This document shows positions 1-7,565 of a DNA stretch of 64,000 nt, piece by piece. The notes beneath the pieces were generated by a model. The model was not told the origin of the DNA. It saw only the letters and a program-made list of their open reading frames with translations, and did no database searches. A program made the translations under genes and the position numbers. The stretch is taken from the NCBI RefSeq assembly GCF_002921135.1, contig NZ_PQVJ01000015.1, positions 62,001 to 126,000 on the forward strand. The letters run 5' to 3'. Numbering within the stretch: position 1 is the first letter of the stretch; each line of letters starts with the position of its first letter. The stretch is from Avibacterium gallinarum (GTDB taxonomy: Bacteria > Pseudomonadota > Gammaproteobacteria > Enterobacterales > Pasteurellaceae).

Positions 1-334
1 ACCAAAACACCGAAGTTTGTAACCCCACCAGCTTTCCTTGCACCAAGGCGTTATCTAAAGCCTGTTGCCCTTGTTGCGCCGAACGAAAACGTTTTAACGC
101 AAGTTTCCCTTTTAATATTTTTGACACTTTTTTAAGAATTGACCCCGGCGGCATTCGATAAGAAATTAACGGCATTCCGCCAATTTTAATTTGTGGAATA
201 TAAACAAAGGTCAATGCGGAAGCCAAGCCAAATACCATTGCTTCGTTGAAATCAACGCCTTGCGATTTGAGTAAAGTGGACATCACCCCACTTTCGCAAT
301 GGGCGGTGTGTTGGTGTTCAAAATCGTGATTCAT
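1..334 (-). CDS. BtrH N-terminal domain-like protein, 3' end outside the window
   Basis: The reading frame opens at ATG 334 on the minus strand and runs off the left edge after about 111 residues. The start MNHDFEHQHTAHCESGVMS contains the His-Cys-Glu-Ser-Gly signature of BtrH N-terminal domain proteins, a cysteine-peptidase-like fold related to the butirosin acyltransferase BtrH. Such proteins are often encoded in aryl polyene/dialkylresorcinol clusters, which fits the dar genes lying upstream on the same strand. Acyl transfer in that pathway is inferred from the family, not shown. The gene is separated from the dar genes by an AT-rich insertion-like block, so it may have lost its original operon promoter. 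Confidence 0.65.
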   Translation of the reverse strand, partial: MNHDFEHQHTAHCESGVMSTLLKSQGVDFNEAMVFGLASALTFVYIPQIKIGGMPLISYRMPPGSILKKVSKILKGKLALKRFRSAQQGQQALDNALVQGKLVGLQTSVFW

Positions 335-344
335 TTTTTAATTT

Positions 345-575
345 TTTTGAAAATTGAGTTGTTTCTTTTTGAACTGTCAATTAAAAGTTGACGGTTGAAT
401 TTTCATCAAATTCACTTTTATCAAAACGACTTTAATATACTTGCTGATATTCTGTTTAGTGGTTTGACAAAGCTGTGCAATTTCCAACTGATTGAGCCAA
501 AGTTGAGAACCTAATTCTCCTCGGTTATCTAGATTATAATACGGTTTTCTTCCATATTTAGCAGTTTTTAATGAA
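345..575 (-). pseudogene. Remnant of a RhuM-family (Virulence_RhuM) gene
   Basis: No complete frame exists here, but the minus strand reads LWLNQLEIAQLCQTTKQNIS and then, after adding one base near the AAAG at about 440, FDKSEFDENSTVNF, a stop, then LTVQKE. This follows the N-terminal helix-turn-helix part of RhuM-family proteins (WL-x2-Q-x-AELFQTTKQNIS, then EGELDENSTVKNFLTVQ). The fragment thus carries a one-base loss and a nonsense codon, lacks its N-terminus and C-terminal half, and cannot be functional. RhuM genes are typical cargo of mobile islands, supporting the view that this block is acquired DNA. Confidence 0.65.
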
Positions 576-1005
576 TATCAATCAGCGCTTTTGCCGTATC
601 ACGCAAGATGGTTATTGCGTAACAAAATACAGTTATAAATAAGATACTTATAATATGCTTAGCTAATTCTGTAGATTTAGTTAATCCTATACATACTAAA
701 TTATCTATCTTTGAAGAGCATATAGATAATATTAATGCAGCAGCTATTAAAACCACTTGCTCATTTATAGACTTCCAAATTTCTTTCTTAGAATTGGCAA
801 AGCATTTCATACTAGGATCGTGCACTGACATCCTAGTTAAAATTATTGATAATACAGCTATATTAATAGCTAACAATGTTGTTAGGATGCTAATTAAATT
901 AGCTTGAAAAAATACTCTCGTAAAATCTACGCCAATCAAATATTCAAATAAATAGAATGCTACCCCAAAGAAAAATGCAATACAAAATATTTTAAATATC
1001 TCCAT
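568..1005 (-). CDS. Small four-helix membrane protein, unknown function
   Basis: A protein of 145 residues starting at ATG 1005, preferred over an upstream TTG because GAAGG lies eight bases before it. Four hydrophobic segments at about residues 6-26, 35-55, 83-101 and 115-135 predict an inner-membrane protein, with a polar loop between helices 2 and 3. It overlaps the end of the upstream gene by 14 bases, suggesting translational coupling. I do not recognise the family. A soluble protein paired with a small multi-helix membrane protein is common in abortive-infection systems, where the membrane protein is the effector; that role is only inferred. The codons are AT-rich and USS are absent. 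Confidence 0.6.
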   Translation of the reverse strand: MEIFKIFCIAFFFGVAFYLFEYLIGVDFTRVFFQANLISILTTLLAINIAVLSIILTRMSVHDPSMKCFANSKKEIWKSINEQVVLIAAALILSICSSKIDNLVCIGLTKSTELAKHIISILFITVFCYAITILRDTAKALIDIH

Positions 1006-1888
1006 TATTTTCACCTTCAATTATGGATAATATAGTTTTCTTTATATTTTCCGGAGGTCCAATTACCTCCATATAGTCACAACTAAAAAAAGATATTTTA
1101 GTATTTAAATCAGTTAGTCTTCTTGCGCCTTTACATTGTACTCTAATACTGCCGCCGCCTTGACGACTATATTCAACAAGATCATTAATAAGTTGATTAT
1201 CTTTATCTATAATTAAACTTGTATTTTCAGCAGCGTTCAGCCTTAAATCTGTTCTTGCTGTATTGGATGTTTTTGCTAAGTTTTTTAAGTCATCATTTAA
1301 TGTCTTCGAAATATTAGACATATTTGGGGTAATAAGATTAAACTCAAGTTTCTTTATCGATTTCCCCTGGATGAATTCCCAAAATACTTTTTTATCATAT
1401 ATAGGATTAATATGAACACTTAGGTTATTAATCTCTAAAATTTTATTTAATCTTTCACTTAATTTACTTATTGCATTTTGGGTTTTTGGAAATGCAGTTG
1501 TTCTTTTTTCTATTGCGATAATTTGCTCATCAGGCTGATTTAATACAATCACATAAACTTTAGGCTAGTTTTCTAGTTCTTGAGTTGTAAACTCATTTGT
1601 TTCCATTGTTATAGACTTAGGTCTAGCCATTAAGTAAATATAAACATCACTTTTATCTAATTCTGTCTTAGGATAAATTTTTTTGAACAGGATCTTCTTG
1701 AGTCCTTCTATTTCATCTAAATATGAATTACTACAAAGATTATTAAAAGCCTCTATAAAATATGCATTCTTATTTTCCAATAACTCGTCGATACTCTTTT
1801 CTGAGATATTAAATAGATCTAATTGTTTACGTTCAATTGGAATGATTTGATAGCGATATAACTCAAAATTATGAATTTCTCTAAGCAT
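992..1888 (-). pseudogene. About 300-residue unknown protein interrupted by an in-frame TAG
   Basis: Two stretches of about 107 and 190 codons lie in the same minus-strand frame, separated only by a TAG at 1565-1567; the flanking sequence reads QELEN-stop-PKVYVIVLNQ. The second half begins inside an apparent beta strand, so one gene with a nonsense codon is more likely than two genes. ATG 1888 is the likely start, with GAGG eight bases upstream. A central KLEF-x4-PN segment and an Ala-Ala-Glu-Asn stretch near 230 recall DUF4747-like proteins, but only weakly. The gene pairs with the membrane protein just downstream. The stop may be a mutation, a sequencing error or a suppressed codon. Confidence 0.55.
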
Positions 1889-1913
1889 ATACATTACCTC
1901 AGTAGATGAAATA

Positions 1914-2306
1914 TTACTTAACTAATATAAAACATTCTATTTCAGCCCCAAACACCCTAGCATATTTCTCTAACTTCTTCTGAGAAAGTTTTTCCCAAAT
2001 CTCTGGTCTAAAATGCCGTTTTATTTGCCATTGCCAAAAGCCGGTGGCTTGGGCGAGGGATTGTTCATCAAAACGGTATTTATACATTAAATAATATAGC
2101 ACGGACTTTTCCCCTTTTTTAACCGCCTGCAATGCCTGTTCAGTCAGTTCATTTAAGGCATCAACGGCTTGGTGGGTAGCAAATTCTTCCGTTTGCCAGC
2201 CTGTGCTAGTGCTAGGCTGGTAATGCCCATTTTGCGTGGCATAGATGATCTTTTTTTGTCCGCGAAAAATGCGGCTATCATCTTGGGGAATTTCATTCAG
2301 CTCCAT
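1914..2306 (-). CDS. Conserved small protein of dialkylresorcinol/APE clusters
   Basis: 130 residues starting MELNEIPQDDSR, followed by a tryptophan- and tyrosine-rich middle (GWQTEEFATHQAV) and a C-terminal region that looks helix-turn-helix-like (SLAQATGFWQWQIKRHFRP). I know similar short proteins beginning NEIP-x-D-x-S next to beta-ketosynthase genes of this pathway, but no function that I can name. It overlaps the 3' end of darB by 14 bases, so it is almost certainly coexpressed with darA-darB. A scaffold or regulatory role is possible but unsupported. Confidence 0.6.
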   Translation of the reverse strand: MELNEIPQDDSRIFRGQKKIIYATQNGHYQPSTSTGWQTEEFATHQAVDALNELTEQALQAVKKGEKSVLYYLMYKYRFDEQSLAQATGFWQWQIKRHFRPEIWEKLSQKKLEKYARVFGAEIECFILVK

Positions 2307-3459
2307 TCACGACCTCAAGCAGCATAAAACACGAAGAAAAACGACCGCTCTCTGGAATATAGCACAGCACTTTCTGCCCATTTTTGAGTGGGAAGGTGCG
2401 CATAAACTCTTCTAAAATAATGTAAATGGAAGCGGAGCCTGTGTTTCCTTTTTCGGCAAGGTTGGTAAACCATTTTTCTTGCGGAATATCAAACTGAATG
2501 CGCTGTAACCCTTCCGATAATTTGTTACGGAAAAAGCCTGAAGAATAGTGCGGTAGAAAATAATCAATTTTTTCAGCGCTGAGCTGATATTTGTCGATTA
2601 AACGCGATAAGGCTTTTTCCACCGTGTAACTAACGATATTTTCATTGAGCAATTTTACATCTTGTTTAATTGCCATTAGGCTGTATTTGTCGCGGTGTTC
2701 GTTATCCACCGCTTTCCAGCTAATAAACTTGCCATTGTCGATTTCTGCCCCTGCATACATACAAACAGGCATTTCATTGGCGTAGGAGATGAGATCAATC
2801 CAATGAATTTTAAAGCTAATGCCCGTTGGATTAGGACGATGGCTGAGTTGGGCTGCTCCGGCACCGTCTGAAAGCATCCAGCGTAAAAAATCTTTTTCAA
2901 AGCCAATTTCCGGTTTCGCATTATCCAGTTGTTTTTGATTTATTTCAGGGCGAAAATTTTCGCTACGCATCACCGCGGAAGCCGCTTCTGAAGCCACTGC
3001 GATGGCATTTTGATGTTCTCCTGTGCGAATGGCATTATAAGCGTGTTTCATCGCCGCCATTCCTGCCACGCAAACCCCTGCGGTGGTTAGTACTTCGCAA
3101 GCTGGCGCATTGGGAATTAAGCCGTGTACCATCACCCCTTGCCCCGGCATAATTTGATCAGGGTAAGAGGTGCCGCAGGCTAAACAGTCAAGCTGCTGTA
3201 TATCAAAGCCCTGTTCCACTAATTTTTCAATGGCACAGACTGCAAGTTCTGTGCTGCTGTGCGTAGTTTGCCGTGTTCTCGGATCAAGGGCGTAATAGCG
3301 CGTGCGAATAGCATTAGAACGTAAAATTATATTACGGACACGGGAAGGCACATCGCCGACCATTCCCAACACGGCTTCCATTTGATCATTGCTAATGGGA
3401 TCATTTGGCAAAAAACTTGCCACAGAATTAATATAAACCTCAGAAAGTTGCGACATCAT
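2293..3459 (-). CDS. darB: StlD/DarB-type beta-ketosynthase
   Basis: A 388-residue ketosynthase of the FabH (KAS III) fold. The catalytic cysteine lies in TTAGVCVAGMAAMKHA near residue 130, the histidine in FLPHYSSGF near 305, and the asparagine in EKGNTGSASIY near 340, completing the Cys-His-Asn triad. DarB/StlD enzymes condense a beta-ketoacyl thioester with a second acyl chain to start dialkylresorcinol or cyclohexanedione rings, a role supported here by the darA homologue one base upstream. The start is ATGATG; ATG 3456 is better spaced from GGAG than ATG 3459. It shares a TAATG junction with darA, indicating translational coupling. Confidence 0.85.
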   Translation of the reverse strand: MMSQLSEVYINSVASFLPNDPISNDQMEAVLGMVGDVPSRVRNIILRSNAIRTRYYALDPRTRQTTHSSTELAVCAIEKLVEQGFDIQQLDCLACGTSYPDQIMPGQGVMVHGLIPNAPACEVLTTAGVCVAGMAAMKHAYNAIRTGEHQNAIAVASEAASAVMRSENFRPEINQKQLDNAKPEIGFEKDFLRWMLSDGAGAAQLSHRPNPTGISFKIHWIDLISYANEMPVCMYAGAEIDNGKFISWKAVDNEHRDKYSLMAIKQDVKLLNENIVSYTVEKALSRLIDKYQLSAEKIDYFLPHYSSGFFRNKLSEGLQRIQFDIPQEKWFTNLAEKGNTGSASIYIILEEFMRTFPLKNGQKVLCYIPESGRFSSCFMLLEVVNGAE

Positions 3460-4385
3460 TATTCTCCAGATGGTGCAGCAAAATAGCGTTTTTGGCGTTC
3501 AAGTTTTTCTTTTAATAAAGGTTTTAGTAAACGTTTAATTAGGGCGGAAATTGGCACAACGGTAATAATTAATAAGACTAAAAAAGCAATATAAACATAC
3601 AGCACCGCTTGGCGTAAACGTGGCGAAATTTGACCGCACTTGAGTAATAATTTTCCCCACAAATAAAAGCTGCGGTGCCCCACTTTTTCACTCATCATCA
3701 GTTTCTCATCAATTTGCACCGCCCCCATATGTTGAAATAGCGGTTGATCGAGCGAGGCGTTTTCTGCTAACTTTTCTGCAAGTTCTCGACCAAATCGCTG
3801 CATATCGGTAATATTTTCTTCACTAATGCCCGCGCTAGGTAAGCATTCATAAGGACGCTTTTTACCTGTAAACAGCCATAATGGCGTGGTGATAAAACTT
3901 GCCCACGCATTAGATTGATCGGTTTTAACAATATTACCAACCAGCGTTGCTCCAGCTTGATTTAACAAGGCTTTGACTTTTTCTTGCGCCATTAACCACA
4001 TATTACGACAGCCGATCAAGGTGATCACAGGTGTGTTGTGCAAGACTTGTTTGCCTTGCTCACTTTGTAAGAACGCAGTAATGGGTTGGGAGGGGGAAAG
4101 AAACCAAACGCTATAAGCGATAATCACTAAATCATAGTGAGCACGCTGTAATTGCGGTGGCTGAATTGGCGCAGGTTGCAAGTGAACACTTTCAGGAAAG
4201 GTATTAAAAAACGGGGTGAATTTCCACGGAAAGGCATAATCTTGCAGCGGCTTTACCTGATATTCTTCAATGGTGATTTCTTGTTGTGAACGTAGCGGTT
4301 GTAGAAAATTTTCTACTAAACGAGAAAGTTGCCCTGTTTGTGAATAAGAAACCACAAGGATATGTTTAGGTGAATGCGTGTCCAT
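3459..4385 (-). CDS. darA: DarA-like dialkylresorcinol condensing enzyme
   Basis: 308 residues with a flavodoxin/NAD(P)H-oxidoreductase-like N-terminal fold (HILVVSYSQTGQL, the phosphate loop pattern) and motifs shared by DarA proteins: FPWKFTPFFNTFPES, YSVWFLSPSQPI and LIGCRNMW. A hydrophobic segment at about 262-284 followed by basic residues suggests C-terminal membrane anchoring. In the dialkylresorcinol pathway DarA acts with the DarB ketosynthase in forming the aromatic ring. It is the first gene of the minus-strand dar operon. Its promoter must lie in 4386-4471, ahead of the USS-pair terminator of the next gene. Confidence 0.8.
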   Translation of the reverse strand: MDTHSPKHILVVSYSQTGQLSRLVENFLQPLRSQQEITIEEYQVKPLQDYAFPWKFTPFFNTFPESVHLQPAPIQPPQLQRAHYDLVIIAYSVWFLSPSQPITAFLQSEQGKQVLHNTPVITLIGCRNMWLMAQEKVKALLNQAGATLVGNIVKTDQSNAWASFITTPLWLFTGKKRPYECLPSAGISEENITDMQRFGRELAEKLAENASLDQPLFQHMGAVQIDEKLMMSEKVGHRSFYLWGKLLLKCGQISPRLRQAVLYVYIAFLVLLIITVVPISALIKRLLKPLLKEKLERQKRYFAAPSGE

Positions 4386-4471
4386 AAAGTTAAATGCTAA
4401 AAAATGTGTGCCAATAAAATTCGGCGCGAAATTATAAATTTGATAATCTGATTGTCAAGCCAGCTAAAATG

Positions 4472-4513
4472 TTAAGTGCGGTGTAAAATTTCCAAATTTT
4501 CGACCGCACTTAA
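4472..4513 (-). terminator. USS-pair terminator after the 4523-4948 lipoprotein gene
   Basis: TTAAGTGCGGT at 4472-4482 and its exact complement ACCGCACTTAA at 4503-4513 form an 11-bp stem around a 20-base AT-rich loop. It begins about ten bases after the stop of the minus-strand lipoprotein gene. Each arm holds a complete uptake signal, so the site can serve both termination and DNA uptake. Confidence 0.65.
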
Positions 4514-4522
4514 AGAAATGAA

Positions 4523-4948
4523 TTAGCGAACAATATCGCCTTTTAAGGCAACGCCACTCATTAAATTACCAGCGTGGCATTCGTATTGTGTTGTGCTGCG
4601 ATAAGGATTTTTCTTATAGAAGCTAATAAGGTTGCCCACTTTGGTTGCACCTTGTTTTTTTGCGGTATCTTGGAATTGTTTCACTACAGTTAGGAACGCC
4701 CATTGACAAGATTTTTCATCGCTCTTATTTGCCGCATTGGTTTTACGATTACTCACTAACCCCGCTTTGACAACTTTACCCGGCGCAGGTTTGCCGAAAT
4801 AAAGTTTAATTTTTGGATCTAACACTTCTTTTGCTTCAGGGGAATTTAATGCTTCCTGAATGGAGTAATAATGGGTGGTATCTCTAGGGGCGCAAGCTGC
4901 GAGTAAAAGGGCTGTTAAAGCAATAGCAAGTTTTCCTGAATGTTTCAT
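4523..4948 (-). CDS. Small predicted lipoprotein
   Basis: 141 residues with a lipoprotein signal peptide: KHSGK, a hydrophobic core and the lipobox LLAAC with Cys19. The mature part contains DPKIKLYFG and CQWAFLTVVKQFQDTAKKQGATKVGNLISFYKK, plus a further Cys near 125. Similar proteins are frequently mislabelled excinuclease subunits in databases; there is no ATPase motif here. It is transcribed divergently from the APE operon, leaving about 150 bases of shared promoter region, and is followed by its own USS-pair terminator. Function unknown; an envelope role is likely. Confidence 0.7.
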   Translation of the reverse strand: MKHSGKLAIALTALLLAACAPRDTTHYYSIQEALNSPEAKEVLDPKIKLYFGKPAPGKVVKAGLVSNRKTNAANKSDEKSCQWAFLTVVKQFQDTAKKQGATKVGNLISFYKKNPYRSTTQYECHAGNLMSGVALKGDIVR

Positions 4949-5096
4949 AGTTTTTCCTTTTTTGTGAGCATTAATAAAATGCGTGAGATTAGGTGATTAT
5001 TCTATCGTAAACGGTTGCTTTTCCGCTTGGTAATTTAACGTAAATTAAGGTAAACTTCCACAATATTTTTTATTAATAACTAATTAGGTTTTGATA

Positions 5097-5510
5097 ATGA
5101 AAAAATTATTTTCCATTTGTTTATGTGCCGCGACTTTAGCGGGCTGCGCCGCTGGTATTAGTGATTCACAACCTGTGCAATTAAGCAGTCTTAAACAGCC
5201 ATTATGTGTTACCACTGATTTACGAAAAGCCCCTGAGGATTTTGCTGATGCGATTTTAGCGAGCCTAAAAAAACGTGGCATTAAGGCGAATTTTGTTAAA
5301 TCGCGTGAATTAGCAGGCTGTACATCAATTTTGAAAGCAGGTGTTCGCGGTAATCGCACCATTATTGCCCGTGCGCGTTTAACTGTTGTGCAAGATAAGC
5401 AAGTGCTTGGCTCTATCACATACAAAAGACGTGGCGATGAAGCAGAGCGTGTAAAAGAAGTGGGCTTGCAAGGCCAAACAGATTTAATGATTAACGAATT
5501 ATTTCAATAA
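5097..5510 (+). CDS. Lipoprotein, first gene of the APE operon
   Basis: 137 residues starting MKKLFSICLCAATLAGC with a clear lipobox (LAGC), then a mature domain with CVTTDLRKAPEDFADAILASLKKRG and a C-terminal beta-rich part. ATG 5097 is preferred over TTG 5091 because AGG lies about nine bases before it. It ends six bases before the chain-length-factor gene, so it appears to open the APE operon. A role in envelope placement of the polyene lipid is inferred from position only. Confidence 0.7.
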   Translation: MKKLFSICLCAATLAGCAAGISDSQPVQLSSLKQPLCVTTDLRKAPEDFADAILASLKKRGIKANFVKSRELAGCTSILKAGVRGNRTIIARARLTVVQDKQVLGSITYKRRGDEAERVKEVGLQGQTDLMINELFQ

Positions 5511-5516
5511 TAATCA

Positions 5517-6269
5517 ATGAACACCGAAATTTGTCAGTTTAATTTTTCCTTGCGTGGATGGAAAGTGATTACTAACCGTGAACTTTCTCGCCAAGATTGG
5601 CAATTAGGCGAAGCTCATTGGGCGAAGAATAGCCATTTATGGCAGCCTTTTGCGCCTAAGTTAGCCTTTCTTCCCCCTTTAAAACGGCGACGTTTAAGTG
5701 AGCTGGCTCGCTTATTTTTTGAAGCCGCGTGGGATCTTATGGAAGAACAGCCTAATATCCCTGTGGTTTATGCTTCTGCCAATAGTGAAATCAATCGTAA
5801 TTTTGCCCTTTGGCATAGCCTTTTAACAGAGGGTGATGTTTCGCCGACTTCATTCAATTTATCTGTGCATAATGCACTGGTGGGGCAATGGTCAGAAATG
5901 CGCCAAGTCAAAGCAGAAACCACGGCAATTATGGCGCAACAAGATAATTTGGAAGTGGCATTGCTCGAGGCTTATTTATTGTTGCAAGAAGGGCAAGAAC
6001 GCGTGCTTGTGGTGGTAGCTGAATCCCCATTGGCAGAACAATATAATGCCGAACCTGTGGTGCGCCAGCCTTTTGGTTATGCGTTAGCCTTAGTAGTAGA
6101 AAAAGGCAACCAATATCAACTTAGCTTACATTGTGCTGAAGAACGTGGCAATCTTGCAGAAAAATGTAGCGATAATGCATTATTTTGGGTGCAGCAACAA
6201 TATTTAGACCAATCTCAGTGGCAAACCCCAAGCTCGCGTGGAGATATTTGGTTATGGCAGAAAAATTAG
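5517..6269 (+). CDS. apeC: APE beta-ketoacyl synthase chain-length factor
   Basis: 250 residues matching the short N-terminal beta-ketoacyl-synthase-like family of aryl polyene clusters (ApeC). PLKRRRLSELARLFFEAAWDL and VVYASANSEINRNFALWHSLL mark the fold, and QPFGYALALVV comes near the end. There is no catalytic Cys-His-His set, as expected for a chain-length factor that pairs with an active ketosynthase, here probably the product at 18110-19330. Its 3' end overlaps the acyltransferase start by 16 bases. Family and position make the call firm; the name follows the Ape nomenclature. Confidence 0.85.
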   Translation: MNTEICQFNFSLRGWKVITNRELSRQDWQLGEAHWAKNSHLWQPFAPKLAFLPPLKRRRLSELARLFFEAAWDLMEEQPNIPVVYASANSEINRNFALWHSLLTEGDVSPTSFNLSVHNALVGQWSEMRQVKAETTAIMAQQDNLEVALLEAYLLLQEGQERVLVVVAESPLAEQYNAEPVVRQPFGYALALVVEKGNQYQLSLHCAEERGNLAEKCSDNALFWVQQQYLDQSQWQTPSSRGDIWLWQKN

Positions 6270-7015
6270 ATTGGCTACGTCGTTTTCTTGCCACTGCCAT
6301 AGGGTTTGCTTTTTGGGGCGTGGTAGGAACATTATTGCAACTGGTGTTATACCCTTATGCACGTCGCCCACAAAACTTAGCTACGCAATTAAAAGTACGC
6401 CGCTTTGTTGGAAAAATTTGGCATTATTTTGTGCGTTTTACTGTTTGGAGTGGCGTGCTAGAAGTCAAATATCAAGGTTTTGAAAAATTAGGGCGAGCTG
6501 GGCAATTAGTTATCGCCAATCACCCCTCTTTGCTTGATGTGGTGCTGACCTTAGCGAAAACGCCAGAACTAAATTGCATTGTGAAACAAGATTTATTGCA
6601 TAATCCGACAATGCGAAATCAAATTTTGGCTTGTGGATTTTTGCCGAACACAGAATCCCTTGAGCTGTTAGAACAATGCGATAACGTGCTGAAAGAACAG
6701 GCAATTTTGCTTTTCCCTGAGGGAACTAGAACAGGTTGGGACGGTGTGGTGAAACTTAACCGTGGTGCGGTATCTATTGGTTTGCGTAGCTCAAAAGTGA
6801 TTACTCCTGTGGTGATCAAAATGCATCCGCTGAATTTCAAAAAAGGGCAACCTTGGTATCAATTACCTAAAAGCCGCATTACTTATGAGCTCTCTGTGGG
6901 AGAGGACATTGACCCACAAACTTGGCTTGCTGAAAAACCCTTACCGTTGGCAGCACGTCGCTTAACACAATATTTAAACGATTATTTTAATTCTCAAACT
7001 CAACAAAAAGGATAA
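6254..7015 (+). CDS. apeD: 1-acylglycerol-3-phosphate-acyltransferase-like protein (ApeD type)
   Basis: 253 residues from ATG 6254 (MAEKLDWLRR), inside the end of the chain-length-factor gene. It has a membrane helix at about 12-32, the acyltransferase motif NHPSLLDV (H-x4-D) near residue 90, and FPEGTR near 153. PlsC-family enzymes transfer acyl groups to hydroxyls; in APE clusters such enzymes are thought to attach the polyene or a fatty acid to the lipid anchor. It likely acts at the inner face of the cytoplasmic membrane. Confidence 0.8.
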   Translation: MAEKLDWLRRFLATAIGFAFWGVVGTLLQLVLYPYARRPQNLATQLKVRRFVGKIWHYFVRFTVWSGVLEVKYQGFEKLGRAGQLVIANHPSLLDVVLTLAKTPELNCIVKQDLLHNPTMRNQILACGFLPNTESLELLEQCDNVLKEQAILLFPEGTRTGWDGVVKLNRGAVSIGLRSSKVITPVVIKMHPLNFKKGQPWYQLPKSRITYELSVGEDIDPQTWLAEKPLPLAARRLTQYLNDYFNSQTQQKG

Positions 7016-7020
7016 ATAAA

Positions 7021-7278
7021 ATGGAATTAGAACAACAACTTAAAAATATCATTATCGAAAGTTTAGCATTGGAAGACATTAGCCCAGAAGATATTGAAAA
7101 CGATACATTGCTGTTTAGCGATGAGGGCTTAGGGCTAGATTCTGTTGATGCGTTAGAACTCGGTTTAGCAGTACAAAAAGCCTTTAATTTACAATTAGAT
7201 AGTGAACAGCACGCATTGCGCGATCACTTCACTAATGTCAATACTTTAGCCGCCTTTATTCGCTCACAACAAGGTTAA
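7021..7278 (+). CDS. apeE: Acyl carrier protein, APE pathway
   Basis: 85 residues, acidic, with the phosphopantetheine attachment serine in LGLDSVDALELG near residue 40. It is one of two tandem carrier proteins that hold the growing aryl-polyene chain or its aryl starter. Its stop overlaps the next ATG (TAATG). Which of the two carries starter or extender units cannot be decided here. Confidence 0.85.
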   Translation: MELEQQLKNIIIESLALEDISPEDIENDTLLFSDEGLGLDSVDALELGLAVQKAFNLQLDSEQHALRDHFTNVNTLAAFIRSQQG

Positions 7279-7283
7279 TGACG

Positions 7284-7565
7284 ATGATGACAGAACAACA
7301 AATCCAAGATTTGCTTTCTGAAGCCTTGGTATCTTTATTTGAAATTGATCCCAATAAAGTCACACCAGAAACGAATCTTTATGAAGATCTAGAAATTGAT
7401 AGCATTGACGCCATTGATTTAATTGACTACATCAAACGCAACACAGGATACAAAGTGAAACCTGAAGATTTCCGCAATGTGCGTACGGTAAATGATGTGG
7501 TGCAAGCAGTGTTAAAAATGAGCCAAGAAGCCCAACAAGCCACAGACGACTCTCAGAATGCCTAA
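7284..7565 (+). CDS. apeF: Second acyl carrier protein, APE pathway
   Basis: 93 residues from ATG 7284 (AAGG nine bases upstream; ATG 7278 overlaps the previous stop and is also possible). The attachment site is EIDSIDAIDLIDYI, Ser near 39, followed by the conserved helix KVKPEDFRNVRTVNDVVQAV. The C-terminal tail is Gln/Ala-rich. The 3' end overlaps the ligase gene by eight bases, so stoichiometric expression with the ligase is likely. Confidence 0.85.
   Translation: MMTEQQIQDLLSEALVSLFEIDPNKVTPETNLYEDLEIDSIDAIDLIDYIKRNTGYKVKPEDFRNVRTVNDVVQAVLKMSQEAQQATDDSQNA

Noticed and set aside
1-2306. Kiwa (KwaA/KwaB) as identity of the membrane protein and its partner
   Set aside because: The number of helices is similar, but gene order differs and I cannot match any KwaB motif; naming it would be guesswork.
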